Positions 1 to 8,098 of a stretch of 64,000 bases of DNA are shown in pieces. This DNA is from JALYNX01 sp963749415 (GTDB lineage Bacteria; Actinomycetota; Acidimicrobiia; Spongiisociales; ZC4RG35), in assembly GCA_963749415.1 (NCBI GenBank), contig CAVVMG010000001.1, positions 1,798,001-1,862,000 of the forward strand. The letters are read 5' to 3'. Below the pieces are notes generated by a model. That model did not search any database and was not told where the DNA came from. It worked only from the letters and a program-made list of their open reading frames with translations. Made by a program: the position numbers and the translations under genes. Position 1 is the first letter of the stretch, and each line of letters starts with the position of its first letter.

Positions 1-532
1 CATCGACCACGATCAGGCCATTGGCTGCCAGCGTCTCACCTGTGGCGGAAATGTCCACGATCACGTCGGCATCCTCAGGTGGGAACACCTCGGTTGCGCC
101 GTAGGAGTGGACGAACACGGCATCCAGGCCCTGGGATGAGATCCACGTTCTGGTCAGGCGCTCGTATTCACCGGCGACTACCAGGGGCTTGTCAGGTAGG
201 TCACCGTCGACCAGCAGCGACTCGGGCGCGGCGGCCACCATGCGCACCGGGTCGAGGCCGGTGTCGAGCAGCTCGACGAGGTCCACCGACTTCTCGGCGA
301 CCCAGTCGGCCCCCGCGAAACCGATGTCCCGGGTTCCCGCGGCCAGCATCTCGACGATGTTCTGCGGCTTGAGGAGCTTCACCTCGAATCCCGGCACGGA
401 GAGCACGGGGCGATAGCCCCTGGGCCCGGCGCGCAACTCCATCCCGGCGGCGGCGAGCAGGGCGGTCACCGCCGGCTCGATCCGCCCCTTGGGGACCGCG
501 AGATGGGTGATGGTTCCGTTGTTCGGTGTCAT
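1..532 (-). CDS. hisG: ATP phosphoribosyltransferase, 3' end outside window
   Basis: This is the first 177 codons of HisG, which condenses ATP with PRPP in the first step of histidine synthesis in the cytoplasm. The reverse-strand translation starts MTPNNGTITHLAVPKGRIEP. It carries the family signatures ADWVAE (about residue 77) and GATEVFPPEDADVIVDISATG, part of the PRPP-binding region, near the cut end. The ATG at 532-530 is preceded by a purine-rich GGGAAAG about 9 nt upstream. The gene runs off the left edge, so I cannot tell whether the C-terminal regulatory domain of the long form is present. It lies directly downstream of a His-rich leader peptide and a hairpin, so its expression is probably attenuated by histidyl-tRNA supply. 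Confidence 0.95.
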   Translation of the reverse strand, partial: MTPNNGTITHLAVPKGRIEPAVTALLAAAGMELRAGPRGYRPVLSVPGFEVKLLKPQNIVEMLAAGTRDIGFAGADWVAEKSVDLVELLDTGLDPVRMVAAAPESLLVDGDLPDKPLVVAGEYERLTRTWISSQGLDAVFVHSYGATEVFPPEDADVIVDISATGETLAANGLIVVD

Positions 533-571
533 GCGGGCGCTTTCCCGCCGGTACAGCGGCGGAGTTGCCCG

Positions 572-604
572 GAAACGAGAAACGCCGACCGCTGGGGTCG
601 GCGT
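572..604 (-). terminator. Attenuator terminator hairpin before hisG
   Basis: On the minus strand a 9-bp perfect stem (ACGCCGACC at 604-596, GGTCGGCGT at 590-582) closes a 5-nt loop. It is followed at once by TTTCTCGTTTC. It lies between the His leader peptide and hisG, as an intrinsic attenuator would. Confidence 0.75.
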
Positions 605-650
605 GGGGGAGGTGGTTTGCCTTCGCTATGTGCCCACGATCAGCCGACCC
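582..650 (-). promoter_or_regulatory. Histidine attenuator: mutually exclusive terminator and antiterminator
   Basis: The last codons of the leader peptide contain GGGTCGGC (minus strand, 650-643). This pairs perfectly over 8 nt with GCCGACCC (602-595), which includes the 5' arm of the terminator. The leader segment and the terminator 3' arm therefore compete for the same sequence. A ribosome that finishes the leader would cover 650-643 and let the terminator form. A ribosome stalled at the earlier His codons would leave the segment free to form the antiterminator. The pairings are seen in the sequence; the mechanism is inferred by analogy with proteobacterial his leaders. Confidence 0.7.
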
Positions 651-696
651 ATGAAGGGTGGTGATGGTGGTGGGCGTGGGCGAAGAGCCGTTTCAT
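640..696 (-). CDS. hisL: Histidine leader peptide, 18 aa with six His
   Basis: The minus-strand ATG at 696-694 opens an 18-codon frame reading MKRLFAHAHHHHHPSWVG and ending in TGA at 642-640. His occurs at residues 7 and 9-13. It sits about 110 nt before hisG with a terminator hairpin in between, the classical position of a his operon leader. A good promoter (TTGCCA, 16 nt, TATGCT) ends 9 nt before the ATG, so the transcript should begin almost at the start codon. Function is inferred from composition and context; the chance of five consecutive His codons in this position is very low. Confidence 0.8.
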   Translation of the reverse strand: MKRLFAHAHHHHHPSWVG

Positions 697-705
697 GTCC
701 TGGGG

Positions 706-733
706 AGCATACGCCATCAGATCGGGATGGCAA
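706..733 (-). promoter_or_regulatory. Promoter of the his leader and hisG
   Basis: Minus strand: -35 TTGCCA (733-728), 16-nt spacer, -10 TATGCT (711-706). The expected start point at about 699-700 is only 3-4 nt from the leader ATG, giving a near-leaderless transcript. Confidence 0.65.
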
Positions 734-742
734 CTCCAGGTG

Positions 743-1885
743 TCATTTGACCCACACTCCCACCGTTTTCGGCTGCAATGTCTCGGAGACCACGTCGAGC
801 CAGCCGTTCACGATCTGACTGGCGTCGGTCTCGTTTGCCAGACCTTCGGCAAACCCCTCGGCGACCCGTTCGGCGTCGAACCGTGACCGATTGAATCTGC
901 GATCCACCCGATTCTGGACTCTCCGTCGGAGCGGGTTGACGAGGGCTGCCGCGGCGAGGGTCGACCCGGCGACACCGATTGGGCCCTCCGCTCCGAGGAT
1001 CTCCTGGAAGACGAAAATCACAGCCACGAATACAAGTGCCACCCCGCCGGCGACCACCGTGTAGACCACCGTCCGGCTGATCAGTCGGTCGATGTCGTAC
1101 AGACGATGGCGATGCATGGACATACCCATGGCGATGGGGATCAGGGCCCAAACCAGTTGGATGTCGAAGTCTCCCAGGAAGAAGAGGAGTGCGTAGGCGA
1201 TGGCGGCGACCAGCCCGGCGGCCATCATCCACTTCAGCTGCAGACGCTCGATCCCGACTGCCCGGCGATAGCGGACGACAACCGAGACGGCCGAAGCCAG
1301 GATGCACAGGACGAGGATCACCACCAGGCCAATGCCAGGTGCACCCTGATCGAACGACTCCAATGCCGCTATACCCAGCGGGTTCACATATTCCTTGTCC
1401 TGGATTACTCCCGGGAGGAAGAACCCGGTGACCGTGAGGACGGCGATTGTGCCTCCGAGTAGCCAGGCGACCGGCCGCCAACGGGGCGAGGGGAGGTGCC
1501 CGTCGGGAAACAGCAAGAGGAGAAAGCCGATCAGGCCGACACCGGGCACCCATAGCGGGTGGGCGAGAGCGGCTATCAGGTCGGGCCTTCCCAGCGTCCC
1601 AGGGTGAGCCGATTCGTAGATGAGGAGGCCGTCGAGCAAGATCCAGATCGACCACACCCCGCCGAACGCCAGGCTTATCCATGCCACCAAGTTGCCCGGC
1701 TGATGAAAGGCGATGATCACGCCCACCACGGTGAACGCTGATATCCAGAGGCTGAAACCGAGCGCGTCTGACAAGGTCAACTGCCAGGACTCGATCCTCG
1801 CGTACACGATCAATGAAGCGAGATAGGTGATGGCGATGACAACGGCGACGCCGATGGCCACGCGCCGGGCGAGGGACTCGTCCAC
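743..1885 (-). CDS. Polytopic membrane sensor-like protein lacking a kinase domain
   Basis: This 380-residue protein has about eight to nine hydrophobic segments in its first 300 residues. They are followed by the sequence NPLRRRVQNRVDRRFNRSRF and a short soluble tail ending at VGVWVK. The FPDGHLP loop and the YDIDRLISRT segment resemble the N-terminal membrane regions of large actinobacterial histidine kinases (known only by family resemblance). No H-box, ATPase domain or GAF domain follows, so it may be a truncated sensor or a stand-alone membrane module. It is divergent from valS, and its stop lies about 10 nt upstream of the his promoter -35. No partner response regulator is visible. Confidence 0.6.
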   Translation of the reverse strand: MDESLARRVAIGVAVVIAITYLASLIVYARIESWQLTLSDALGFSLWISAFTVVGVIIAFHQPGNLVAWISLAFGGVWSIWILLDGLLIYESAHPGTLGRPDLIAALAHPLWVPGVGLIGFLLLLFPDGHLPSPRWRPVAWLLGGTIAVLTVTGFFLPGVIQDKEYVNPLGIAALESFDQGAPGIGLVVILVLCILASAVSVVVRYRRAVGIERLQLKWMMAAGLVAAIAYALLFFLGDFDIQLVWALIPIAMGMSMHRHRLYDIDRLISRTVVYTVVAGGVALVFVAVIFVFQEILGAEGPIGVAGSTLAAAALVNPLRRRVQNRVDRRFNRSRFDAERVAEGFAEGLANETDASQIVNGWLDVVSETLQPKTVGVWVK

Positions 1886-1930
1886 AGCCTGAAGCTAGAT
1901 GACGGTCGTTCCGAGAGCGTTACGACGGCA

Positions 1931-4513
1931 TTGGGTCAAACGGATTCGCCCGTGGCGGCCGTTACCCTTCCCAATCCGATGAGAGAGGTCCCCGCCAAGC
2001 CCGCCCTGGAGGGGCTCGAGGCCAAGTGGGCCCGGGGCTGGGAAGACGAGGGCATTTACAGGTTCGATCGAACCCGGAGCCGGGAGGATATCTTCTCCAT
2101 CGACACCCCGCCTCCAACGGTCTCTGGCTCCCTCCACATGGGATCGGTGTTCGGGTACGTCCAGACCGACGCCATCGCCCGCTACCAGCGCATGCGAGGA
2201 CGGGAGGTGTTCTATCCAATGGGCTGGGATGACAACGGCCTCCCCACCGAGCGTCGGGTGCAGAACTTCTACGGGGTCCGGTGCGACCCGAGCCTCCACT
2301 ACGACCCGGAATTCGCACCACCGGACGAGACTCCCGAACCACCGATCTCGATAAGCCGACGCAACTTCATCGAGCTCTGTCATGGGCTCACTGCCGAGGA
2401 TGAGAAGGCCTTCGAGGCGTTGTGGCGGACGCTCGGCCTCTCGGTGGACTGGGATCAGTCCTACGCCACCATCGACGATCACAGCCAGCGCACGAGCCAG
2501 AAGGCGTTCCTGCGGAATCTGGCGCGTGGCGAGGCCTATTCCCAGGAGGCGCCGGTGCTCTGGGATGTCGACTTCAAGTCGGCGGTGGCCCAGGCCGAGT
2601 TGGAGGACCGGGACCGGCAGGCCGCCTACCACCGGATTGCGTTCCATCGAGCGGACGGGACCCCCCTCTATATCGAGACCACCAGACCGGAGCTGGTCTG
2701 TGCCTGTGTCGCCCTGGTGGCACACCCTGAAGACGACCGGTATCGAGCCCTGTTCGGGACCACGGTGACCTCACCGCTGTTCGAAGTCGCCCTTCCGGTC
2801 CTCTCCCACGGGCTGGCAGACCCGGAGAAGGGGAGCGGAATCGCCATGATCTGCACCTGGGGCGATACGGCGGACGTCACCTGGTGGCGGGAGCTCCAAC
2901 TGCCAACGCGCAGTGTCATCCAACAGAGCGGCCGGCTTCGTGAGGACACTCCGGACTGGATCGAGACCGACGCCGGCAGACGGGCATACGGCGAGATCGC
3001 CGGTCTCTACCCGAATCAGGCACAACGCAAGATGGCGGAGTTGCTCGCTGCATCTGGCGACCTCGACGGGGAGCCAAAGCCGATCACCCACCCGGTGAAG
3101 TTCTACGAGAAGGGTGATCGCCCTCTGGAGATCGTCTCCAGCCGACAGTGGTACATCCGCAACGGGGGAAGGGACGACGATCTGCGCCGCGATCTACTGG
3201 CCAGGGGTGACGAGCTGGATTGGGTGCCACCGTTCATGGGGGTCCGCTTCCGGCACTGGGTCGAAGGCCTGAATGGTGACTGGCTGATCTCGAGGCAGCG
3301 CTTCTTCGGGGTCTCGATCCCGGTGTGGTACCCGATCGACGACGGAGGTGAGATCGACCTCGACCACCCGCTCGTCCCCGACGAGAGCGCCCTGCCAGTC
3401 GATCCGACGACCGATGCCCCACCCGGGTTCGACGAGTCGCAGCGGGGTCAGCCTGGTGGCTTCGCCGGCGATCCCGACGTGATGGATACCTGGGCTACCT
3501 CCTCGCTGACGCCGCACATCGCCGGGCACTGGGACGACGACCAGGACCTCTTCGACCGGGTATTCCCCATGGACCTGCGGCCCCAGGGACCGGAGATCAT
3601 CCGTACCTGGCTGTTCTCGACGGTGCTTCGCTCCTACTACGAGCATGGGGCCTTGCCCTGGGCCCATGCCGCGATCAATGGCTGGATCCTCGACCCAGAT
3701 CGGAAGAAGATGTCCAAGTCGAGGGGCAATGTGATCACACCGCTGCCCTTGATCGAGGAATACGGGGCTGAGGCCGTTCGCTACTGGGCGTGCAAGGGCC
3801 GTCCGGGGGCCGACACCGCTGTCGATTACGGCGTGATGAAGATCGGGCGTCGGCTTGCTCTCAAGATTTTGAACGCTGCTCGTTTCGTGCTCGGCTTCTC
3901 CGATGACATCGATCGCGCGGCGGTGAGCGAAGCATTGGATCGCTCGATGCTGGCCACCCTCGCTGCGATCGTCGAAGAGGCGACGGCAGCTCTTGACGGC
4001 TTCGATTATGCGAAGGCGATGGAGGTAGTCGAGGAGTCCTTCTGGGAGTGGACAGATGACTACCTGGAGCTGGTGAAGGGCCGGGCCTACGAAGGGGGTG
4101 ATGGCGGTGCCTCCGCGCATGCTGCTTTGCAACTCGCCCTCGGCGCCTACCTCCGATTGTTCGCACCCTTCCTCCCGTTCATCACCGAGGAGGTGTGGTC
4201 CTGGTGGCGCGAGGGCTCGGTTCACCGACAGCCTTGGCCTTCCGCCGGAGAGCTCGAGGTGGGGCGAGCCGGTGATCCCGCGGTCCTCGGTGCGACGTCG
4301 GAGGTGCTCACCGCGGTCCGTCGCGCCAAGTCGGACGCCAAGGCTTCGATGGCGGCCGAGGTGGGGTCGGTCGCGGTGACCGCTCCTGCGGGCACGCTGG
4401 AGTTGATCCGGCAGGCCGAGATCGATCTCAAGGCTGCGGCCCGCACCCGGGAGCTCGGCTATTCCGAAGGTGAGTTCGCCGTCGAAGTGGAGCTGAGCGA
4501 CGTAAGCTCCTAA
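1931..4513 (+). CDS. valS: Valyl-tRNA synthetase
   Basis: Class I aminoacyl-tRNA synthetase of 860 residues that charges tRNA-Val in the cytoplasm. The HIGH-type motif is PTVSGSLHMGS (about residues 63-72) and the KMSKS loop is KKMSKSRGN (about 592-600). A CP1 editing insertion and a C-terminal anticodon-binding domain lie where expected, and the length fits the shorter actinobacterial ValS form. The TTG at 1931 gives the longest frame. An in-frame ATG at 1979 (MREVPAKPALEGLE) or a GTG at 1952 may be the true start, since conservation begins near VPAKPALEGLE. No strong ribosome binding site discriminates between them. Confidence 0.95.
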   Translation: MGQTDSPVAAVTLPNPMREVPAKPALEGLEAKWARGWEDEGIYRFDRTRSREDIFSIDTPPPTVSGSLHMGSVFGYVQTDAIARYQRMRGREVFYPMGWDDNGLPTERRVQNFYGVRCDPSLHYDPEFAPPDETPEPPISISRRNFIELCHGLTAEDEKAFEALWRTLGLSVDWDQSYATIDDHSQRTSQKAFLRNLARGEAYSQEAPVLWDVDFKSAVAQAELEDRDRQAAYHRIAFHRADGTPLYIETTRPELVCACVALVAHPEDDRYRALFGTTVTSPLFEVALPVLSHGLADPEKGSGIAMICTWGDTADVTWWRELQLPTRSVIQQSGRLREDTPDWIETDAGRRAYGEIAGLYPNQAQRKMAELLAASGDLDGEPKPITHPVKFYEKGDRPLEIVSSRQWYIRNGGRDDDLRRDLLARGDELDWVPPFMGVRFRHWVEGLNGDWLISRQRFFGVSIPVWYPIDDGGEIDLDHPLVPDESALPVDPTTDAPPGFDESQRGQPGGFAGDPDVMDTWATSSLTPHIAGHWDDDQDLFDRVFPMDLRPQGPEIIRTWLFSTVLRSYYEHGALPWAHAAINGWILDPDRKKMSKSRGNVITPLPLIEEYGAEAVRYWACKGRPGADTAVDYGVMKIGRRLALKILNAARFVLGFSDDIDRAAVSEALDRSMLATLAAIVEEATAALDGFDYAKAMEVVEESFWEWTDDYLELVKGRAYEGGDGGASAHAALQLALGAYLRLFAPFLPFITEEVWSWWREGSVHRQPWPSAGELEVGRAGDPAVLGATSEVLTAVRRAKSDAKASMAAEVGSVAVTAPAGTLELIRQAEIDLKAAARTRELGYSEGEFAVEVELSDVSS

Positions 4514-4521
4514 GCGCAACT

Positions 4522-4581
4522 CTCACATAGTTGTGAGTATGACACAACACAGTTGTGCTAACGCCCAACTTAAGCTAGTGT
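4522..4581 (+). promoter_or_regulatory. Promoter with two palindromic operators before the SatD gene
   Basis: -35 TTGTGC (4553-4558), 17-nt spacer and -10 TAGTGT (4576-4581) put the start point at about 4588, one nucleotide from the ATG. Two palindromes lie upstream or on the -35: CTCACA-tagt-TGTGAG (4522-4537) and CACAAC-aca-GTTGTG (4543-4557). Both share the word ACAnAGTTGTG, so they look like two copies of one operator. Confidence 0.6.
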
Positions 4582-4588
4582 TGTCTCA

Positions 4589-5236
4589 ATGGAGCAACAG
4601 GCCCATCCCCTGGTGGCAGCCTTGATCGGGGACATGGTGGGTTCCCGTCACGCCCCGAATCGCGATGAGCTGCAACGGGCGATGGCAGGAGTCCTCGAGC
4701 AGGTAGGAGCGGTCGTGGGTGGGGAACCGGTGTTCACCATCGGCGACGAGTTCCAGGCGCGCTTCGACACACTGACGGCGGCCATCGAGGCCTCCGCCCA
4801 GCTCCATATTCGGAGCCTCCCCATGACCGAGCTCCGGATCGGGATCGGCTGGGGGGAGCTGGTCATGGACGACCCGCAACGATTCCCGTTTGGGCAGGAC
4901 GGCCCTTGCTGGTGGCGGGCCCGGGAGGCGATCGAGTCCGTGGACCGCTCGGCGCGGAGTCGTGGTGCCAGGGTGCGCACCGCCCTCCGGTCGGCCTCCC
5001 CACTGGACTCCGCCCTCAACGGCTACCTGTTGCTCCGTGATACTTTGCTCGCCGGATTCGACGAAGTGGATGCACTGATCGCCATCGGCCTCATCGAGGG
5101 GCGAAGCCAGACCGAGCTTGCCTCCGGACTCGGCATCAACAAGAGCTCGGTCAACCGCCGCGCTCACACTCATGGGATCCTCGCCGTGGTCGGGGCCAGA
5201 GATCTCGGCAACCTTCCGATGGTGACCCGGCGATGA
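4589..5236 (+). CDS. SatD family protein with C-terminal helix-turn-helix
   Basis: This 215-residue protein begins LVAALIGDMVGSR and resembles the SatD family, named from the sat locus of Streptococcus mutans; the biochemical role is not established. Residues about 165-190 (GRSQTELASGLGINKSSVNRR) form a convincing helix-turn-helix, so it may bind DNA. Two palindromic sites overlap its own promoter, suggesting autoregulation (inference). Its stop overlaps the start of the next membrane protein gene (ATGA), so the two are translationally coupled. The ATG is probably used from a leaderless transcript. Confidence 0.75.
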   Translation: MEQQAHPLVAALIGDMVGSRHAPNRDELQRAMAGVLEQVGAVVGGEPVFTIGDEFQARFDTLTAAIEASAQLHIRSLPMTELRIGIGWGELVMDDPQRFPFGQDGPCWWRAREAIESVDRSARSRGARVRTALRSASPLDSALNGYLLLRDTLLAGFDEVDALIAIGLIEGRSQTELASGLGINKSSVNRRAHTHGILAVVGARDLGNLPMVTRR

Positions 5237-5589
5237 GTTGGGAAGAAGCCGCGCTCATCGCCGGCGGCGCGCTCTTTCTCACCCTGCCCTCGAACTGGGC
5301 GGTGCGGGTAGTGCTGCGACTGACCCGCCACGAGGGGTCACCCGTGCAGAACCGAGCGGGGCGCTGGATCGGGGTGCTGGAGCGTCTGTTGATCTACGTG
5401 TTGATGCTGGCGGGTGCCGCCGCGGCCGCCGGTCTGGTCGTGGCCGCCAAGAGCATCCTTCGGTTCCCTGAGATCAGCGCCAAGCCGGCGGCCATCGACC
5501 CCGAATACGTCTTGGTCGGGTCGCTGGCGAGCTGGTTGCTGGCTTTCGGTGTCGGCGCCTTGGTTCTCGAACTGCTCGAGCTGTTCTGA
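5233..5589 (+). CDS. Small membrane protein coupled to SatD
   Basis: This 118-residue protein has three hydrophobic segments (about residues 5-25, 52-75 and 92-115) and no motif I recognise. The ATGA overlap with the SatD gene implies a two-gene operon. SatD genes elsewhere are often paired with small membrane proteins, so it may fill that slot, but the family is not identified. It contains one motif-like stretch, NWAVRVVLRLTRHEG, after the first segment. Confidence 0.7.
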   Translation: MSWEEAALIAGGALFLTLPSNWAVRVVLRLTRHEGSPVQNRAGRWIGVLERLLIYVLMLAGAAAAAGLVVAAKSILRFPEISAKPAAIDPEYVLVGSLASWLLAFGVGALVLELLELF

Positions 5590-5638
5590 GAGCTTGCCGC
5601 CGACCAGGTTGTCGATCGCCACAGAATTAGCCTCCGGT

Positions 5639-5669
5639 TGTCGATAAACGACAGTCCGGCGGGCCGGAC
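5639..5669. repeat. Two adjacent inverted repeats upstream of dedA
   Basis: TGTCG-ataaa-CGACA (5639-5653) is followed immediately by GTCCGG-cggg-CCGGAC (5654-5669). The word GGTTGTCGAT also occurs about 30 nt earlier (from 5607). These may be a regulator site plus a hairpin ending the SatD operon; no T-tract follows. Confidence 0.4.
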
Positions 5670-5695
5670 ATGATTGGCCGCAAGAGGAGAAGCAA

Positions 5696-6328
5696 GTGCT
5701 CGATGGGCTCGTGGAATGGGTCACGTCGGTAGTAGAGAGTCTCGGGTACTGGGGCGTCGCCGCCCTGGTCGCACTGGAGAACCTGTTTCCTCCGATTCCG
5801 TCGGAGGTGGTCCTCCCGTTGGCAGGCTTCGTCGCCGTCGAGGGAGAAGCCTCATTCGTCGGCATGGTCGTCGCCGCGACCATCGGCTCGATGGTCGGGG
5901 CCTACGCCCTGTATGGGATTGCGGCTGCAATCGGGCCAGTGCGGCTCCGCACCATCGTGGCACGTCATGGGAGATGGTTCGGGCTCGACGAGACCGACCT
6001 GGACAAGTCGGAGGAATGGTTCGACCGACGGGCCTCGATGGCAGTGCTCGTGTGCCGCTGCATCCCTCTGATGAGGTCCTTGATCTCGATACCGGCCGGT
6101 CTGCGCCGCATGCCCCTGATTCCATTCACGCTCTACACCCTGGTGGGCAGCCTGGTCTGGAACGTATTGTTGATCGGCGCCGGATATCTGCTCGGCGAGC
6201 GCTACCACGAGGTGGAGGAGCCGCTCGAGCTGTTCCAGAAGGTGGTCCTCGTGGTGCTCGGCGTGGCGATAGCCTGGTTCGTGTGGCGCCGCATCGTGCG
6301 GCCCCGCTTGCGGCGGGCCGAGGTCTGA
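5696..6328 (+). CDS. DedA family membrane protein
   Basis: This 210-residue integral membrane protein belongs to the DedA/VTT superfamily, linked to phospholipid scrambling or flipping and envelope homeostasis. Family hallmarks are ENLFPPIPSEVVLPLAGF (about residues 28-46), where the E and prolines form the re-entrant region, and the later CRCIPLMRSLISIPAGLRRM (about 120-139) with its conserved arginine and glycine. The GTG start at 5696 follows AGAGGAGAAG with good spacing. The C-terminus ends in a basic tail. It is probably monocistronic, since the convergent gene follows 12 nt later. Confidence 0.88.
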   Translation: MLDGLVEWVTSVVESLGYWGVAALVALENLFPPIPSEVVLPLAGFVAVEGEASFVGMVVAATIGSMVGAYALYGIAAAIGPVRLRTIVARHGRWFGLDETDLDKSEEWFDRRASMAVLVCRCIPLMRSLISIPAGLRRMPLIPFTLYTLVGSLVWNVLLIGAGYLLGERYHEVEEPLELFQKVVLVVLGVAIAWFVWRRIVRPRLRRAEV

Positions 6329-6340
6329 AAGGCGCGCAGG

Positions 6341-7321
6341 TCAGCGGGTGTAGGTGACCACGCCTTCGTGGTCCAATTGCCGGATTCGGCCAGACAGCCT
6401 CAAATGCTCCAGGTGGGACACGGTTTCCAGGAATGCAAGCCGGGTCTCGAGTGGGGTGAGGTTGGGACGGAATGACTTCAGCATCACCTTCCAGGCCGTG
6501 GTGTTCGCCTCCCGGACCAGATCGGCCATGTCCACCAGACGGCGGTCGTGATGGAGCATGATCTGACGGATCCGGTCATCGCCCCGATCCATGATCGTGC
6601 CATGCGCCGGGTAGGTGACTCTGATCTGGAGGCCGTGCAGCTTTCCCAACGAGGCCAGGTAGGTGCCCAATGGGTCCTCCAGCGCCTCGTCGTACATGAT
6701 GACCGGTGAGATCCTCGGCAACACGTGGTCGCCCGAGAAGAAGATCCCGGTCCGGTCGTCCCGGAGGCAGATGTGGGCCGACTCGTGACCCGGGGTGTGC
6801 ACGACCTCGAGCGACCGGCCCTTCCCGAGGTCGATGCCGTCCCCATCTTCGACCGTGTGATCCGGGGGTTCGATGATCGGCATGTAGTCCGGCCGATCAC
6901 CGACCTGGTCCGGAAGCGCCTCCAGGATCGGTGGCGGGACCCCGAAGCGCCTCCCGATCCCGAGCAGTCGCTGCACGTAACCGGGCATGTCGTTGTACCG
7001 CTCGACGAGCTTTGCTGCGTTCTGATGCATCACGAAGCGGCACCCCCACTCTCTGACCAGACGGGCGGACATTCCGACGTGGTCGAGGTGGAGATGGGTC
7101 ACCACCAGGGTGTGGACGGACGACTCGTCCAGGCCGAGATCCCTGAACCCGTCGCTCAGCGCCTGGCGCCCGGGTTCCCAATCGGTGCCGCAGTCGAGCA
7201 GGAGCAGACCGTCTCCCGATTCGATCGCATAGGTGTTGACCCATCCCGGGCTGGCGAACGGGAGGGGCGCCGGGATGAGATGGATCCCGTCACCCAGTGA
7301 GACGGGAGGGGGGATGCTCAT
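6341..7321 (-). CDS. Metallo-beta-lactamase fold hydrolase
   Basis: This 326-residue protein has the MBL motif THLHLDHVG (about residues 76-84), then HTPGHESAH and SGDHVLP metal ligands and a C-terminal helical domain. That layout is usual for actinobacterial MBL hydrolases with a winged-helix-like tail. Substrate is unknown; glyoxalase II-like and lactonase roles are both possible. The ATG at 7321 overlaps the TGA of the dodecin gene, giving a coupled pair. An upstream extension of the open frame reads through dodecin in another frame and is not used. Confidence 0.85.
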   Translation of the reverse strand: MSIPPPVSLGDGIHLIPAPLPFASPGWVNTYAIESGDGLLLLDCGTDWEPGRQALSDGFRDLGLDESSVHTLVVTHLHLDHVGMSARLVREWGCRFVMHQNAAKLVERYNDMPGYVQRLLGIGRRFGVPPPILEALPDQVGDRPDYMPIIEPPDHTVEDGDGIDLGKGRSLEVVHTPGHESAHICLRDDRTGIFFSGDHVLPRISPVIMYDEALEDPLGTYLASLGKLHGLQIRVTYPAHGTIMDRGDDRIRQIMLHHDRRLVDMADLVREANTTAWKVMLKSFRPNLTPLETRLAFLETVSHLEHLRLSGRIRQLDHEGVVTYTR

Positions 7322-7542
7322 CCGTGCTCGACGGGGTCCTTGATCCCGAAGGTGATGTCCAGGGTCACCGCGAACGAAGTCGGGGCCCCCGAGTCGTCGA
7401 CCTTCCCGCTCACCTCGACCACCTTGAAATGCTGGATGTCCGAGATCGTCGCCGCGGCGCGCGCGAGCACGGTTCGAACCGCGTCCTCGATCGAGTCCCC
7501 TGCCTGGCCCGAGAGACGGATGGTCTTGGTGATCGATGACAT
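7318..7542 (-). CDS. Dodecin family flavin-binding protein
   Basis: This 74-residue protein starts MSSITKTIRLSGQAGDSIEDAV and contains HFKVVEVSGKVDD, the dodecin signature in which the segment before GKV contacts flavin. Dodecins are dodecamers that store or buffer FMN/FAD or CoA. Length matches the family (about 65-75). The gene starts at ATG 7542 behind a GAGGTAGAGATG context that provides a ribosome site, and it is coupled to the MBL gene by an ATGA overlap. Confidence 0.9.
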   Translation of the reverse strand: MSSITKTIRLSGQAGDSIEDAVRTVLARAAATISDIQHFKVVEVSGKVDDSGAPTSFAVTLDITFGIKDPVEHG

Positions 7543-7604
7543 CTCTACCTCCGGCAGCCGACGGTAGCCGGGCGTGGTATGGCCGAGCCCGGCGCCCGCG
7601 GTGG

Positions 7605-8039
7605 CTAGGAGCCCTCCGCCTCTGCCTCCGCCCAGGGCCCCACTCCGTAGAAACGGTCCACCGCCACATGAACCACGAGTCCAGGCGGAAAGTCGCGAAC
7701 CGGGAACCTGGCGCCGGGCCCGATGTAGAACTCGGCGAGGCGGTCCATGACCTCGAGGGCCCCTCCCTGCTCGATGCGGGCAGTGCCCTCGGCGACCAGA
7801 TAGGGGTGGAGGCCGGGCCCTGAGTGCTCGTGAGCCTGGAACGAGATCGCAATCCGATCGTCGCGTCGCAGGCATTCGATCTTGTGTTGATCGAAAAAGG
7901 TGGACCAGATCAACTCGTCCCCGTCCACGCCGACCCAGGCCAGCGTGACGTGGGGCGTCCCGTCGGGGTCGATGGTGACGACATGTCCCAGAGGACCGGT
8001 GCCCAGGAAGTCTTGGACTGCTTGCGGGATCTCGGGCAT
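7605..8039 (-). CDS. PPOX-class, probably F420-dependent, flavin/deazaflavin oxidoreductase
   Basis: This 144-residue split-barrel protein starts MPEIPQAVQDFL and continues GHVVTIDPDGTPHVTLAWVGVDGDELIW. That matches the FDOR-B type of pyridoxamine-phosphate-oxidase-like proteins common in actinobacteria, which usually bind F420. An F420 role is plausible because cofG and cofH are in this window, but FMN or heme cannot be excluded from sequence. A TACGCT -10 lies 6 nt before the ATG, pointing to a leaderless transcript. Confidence 0.8.
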   Translation of the reverse strand: MPEIPQAVQDFLGTGPLGHVVTIDPDGTPHVTLAWVGVDGDELIWSTFFDQHKIECLRRDDRIAISFQAHEHSGPGLHPYLVAEGTARIEQGGALEVMDRLAEFYIGPGARFPVRDFPPGLVVHVAVDRFYGVGPWAEAEAEGS

Positions 8040-8098
8040 GGCGGGAGCGTACGCCCCCCATGAACCGTCTTGGCCGAAGCAGGATTTAGGGTGAAGCG

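Noticed and set aside
6341..7852. A 503-codon frame that would extend the MBL protein through dodecin
   Set aside because: The dodecin frame has a full family signature and its stop overlaps the MBL ATG, so the extension is not coding.
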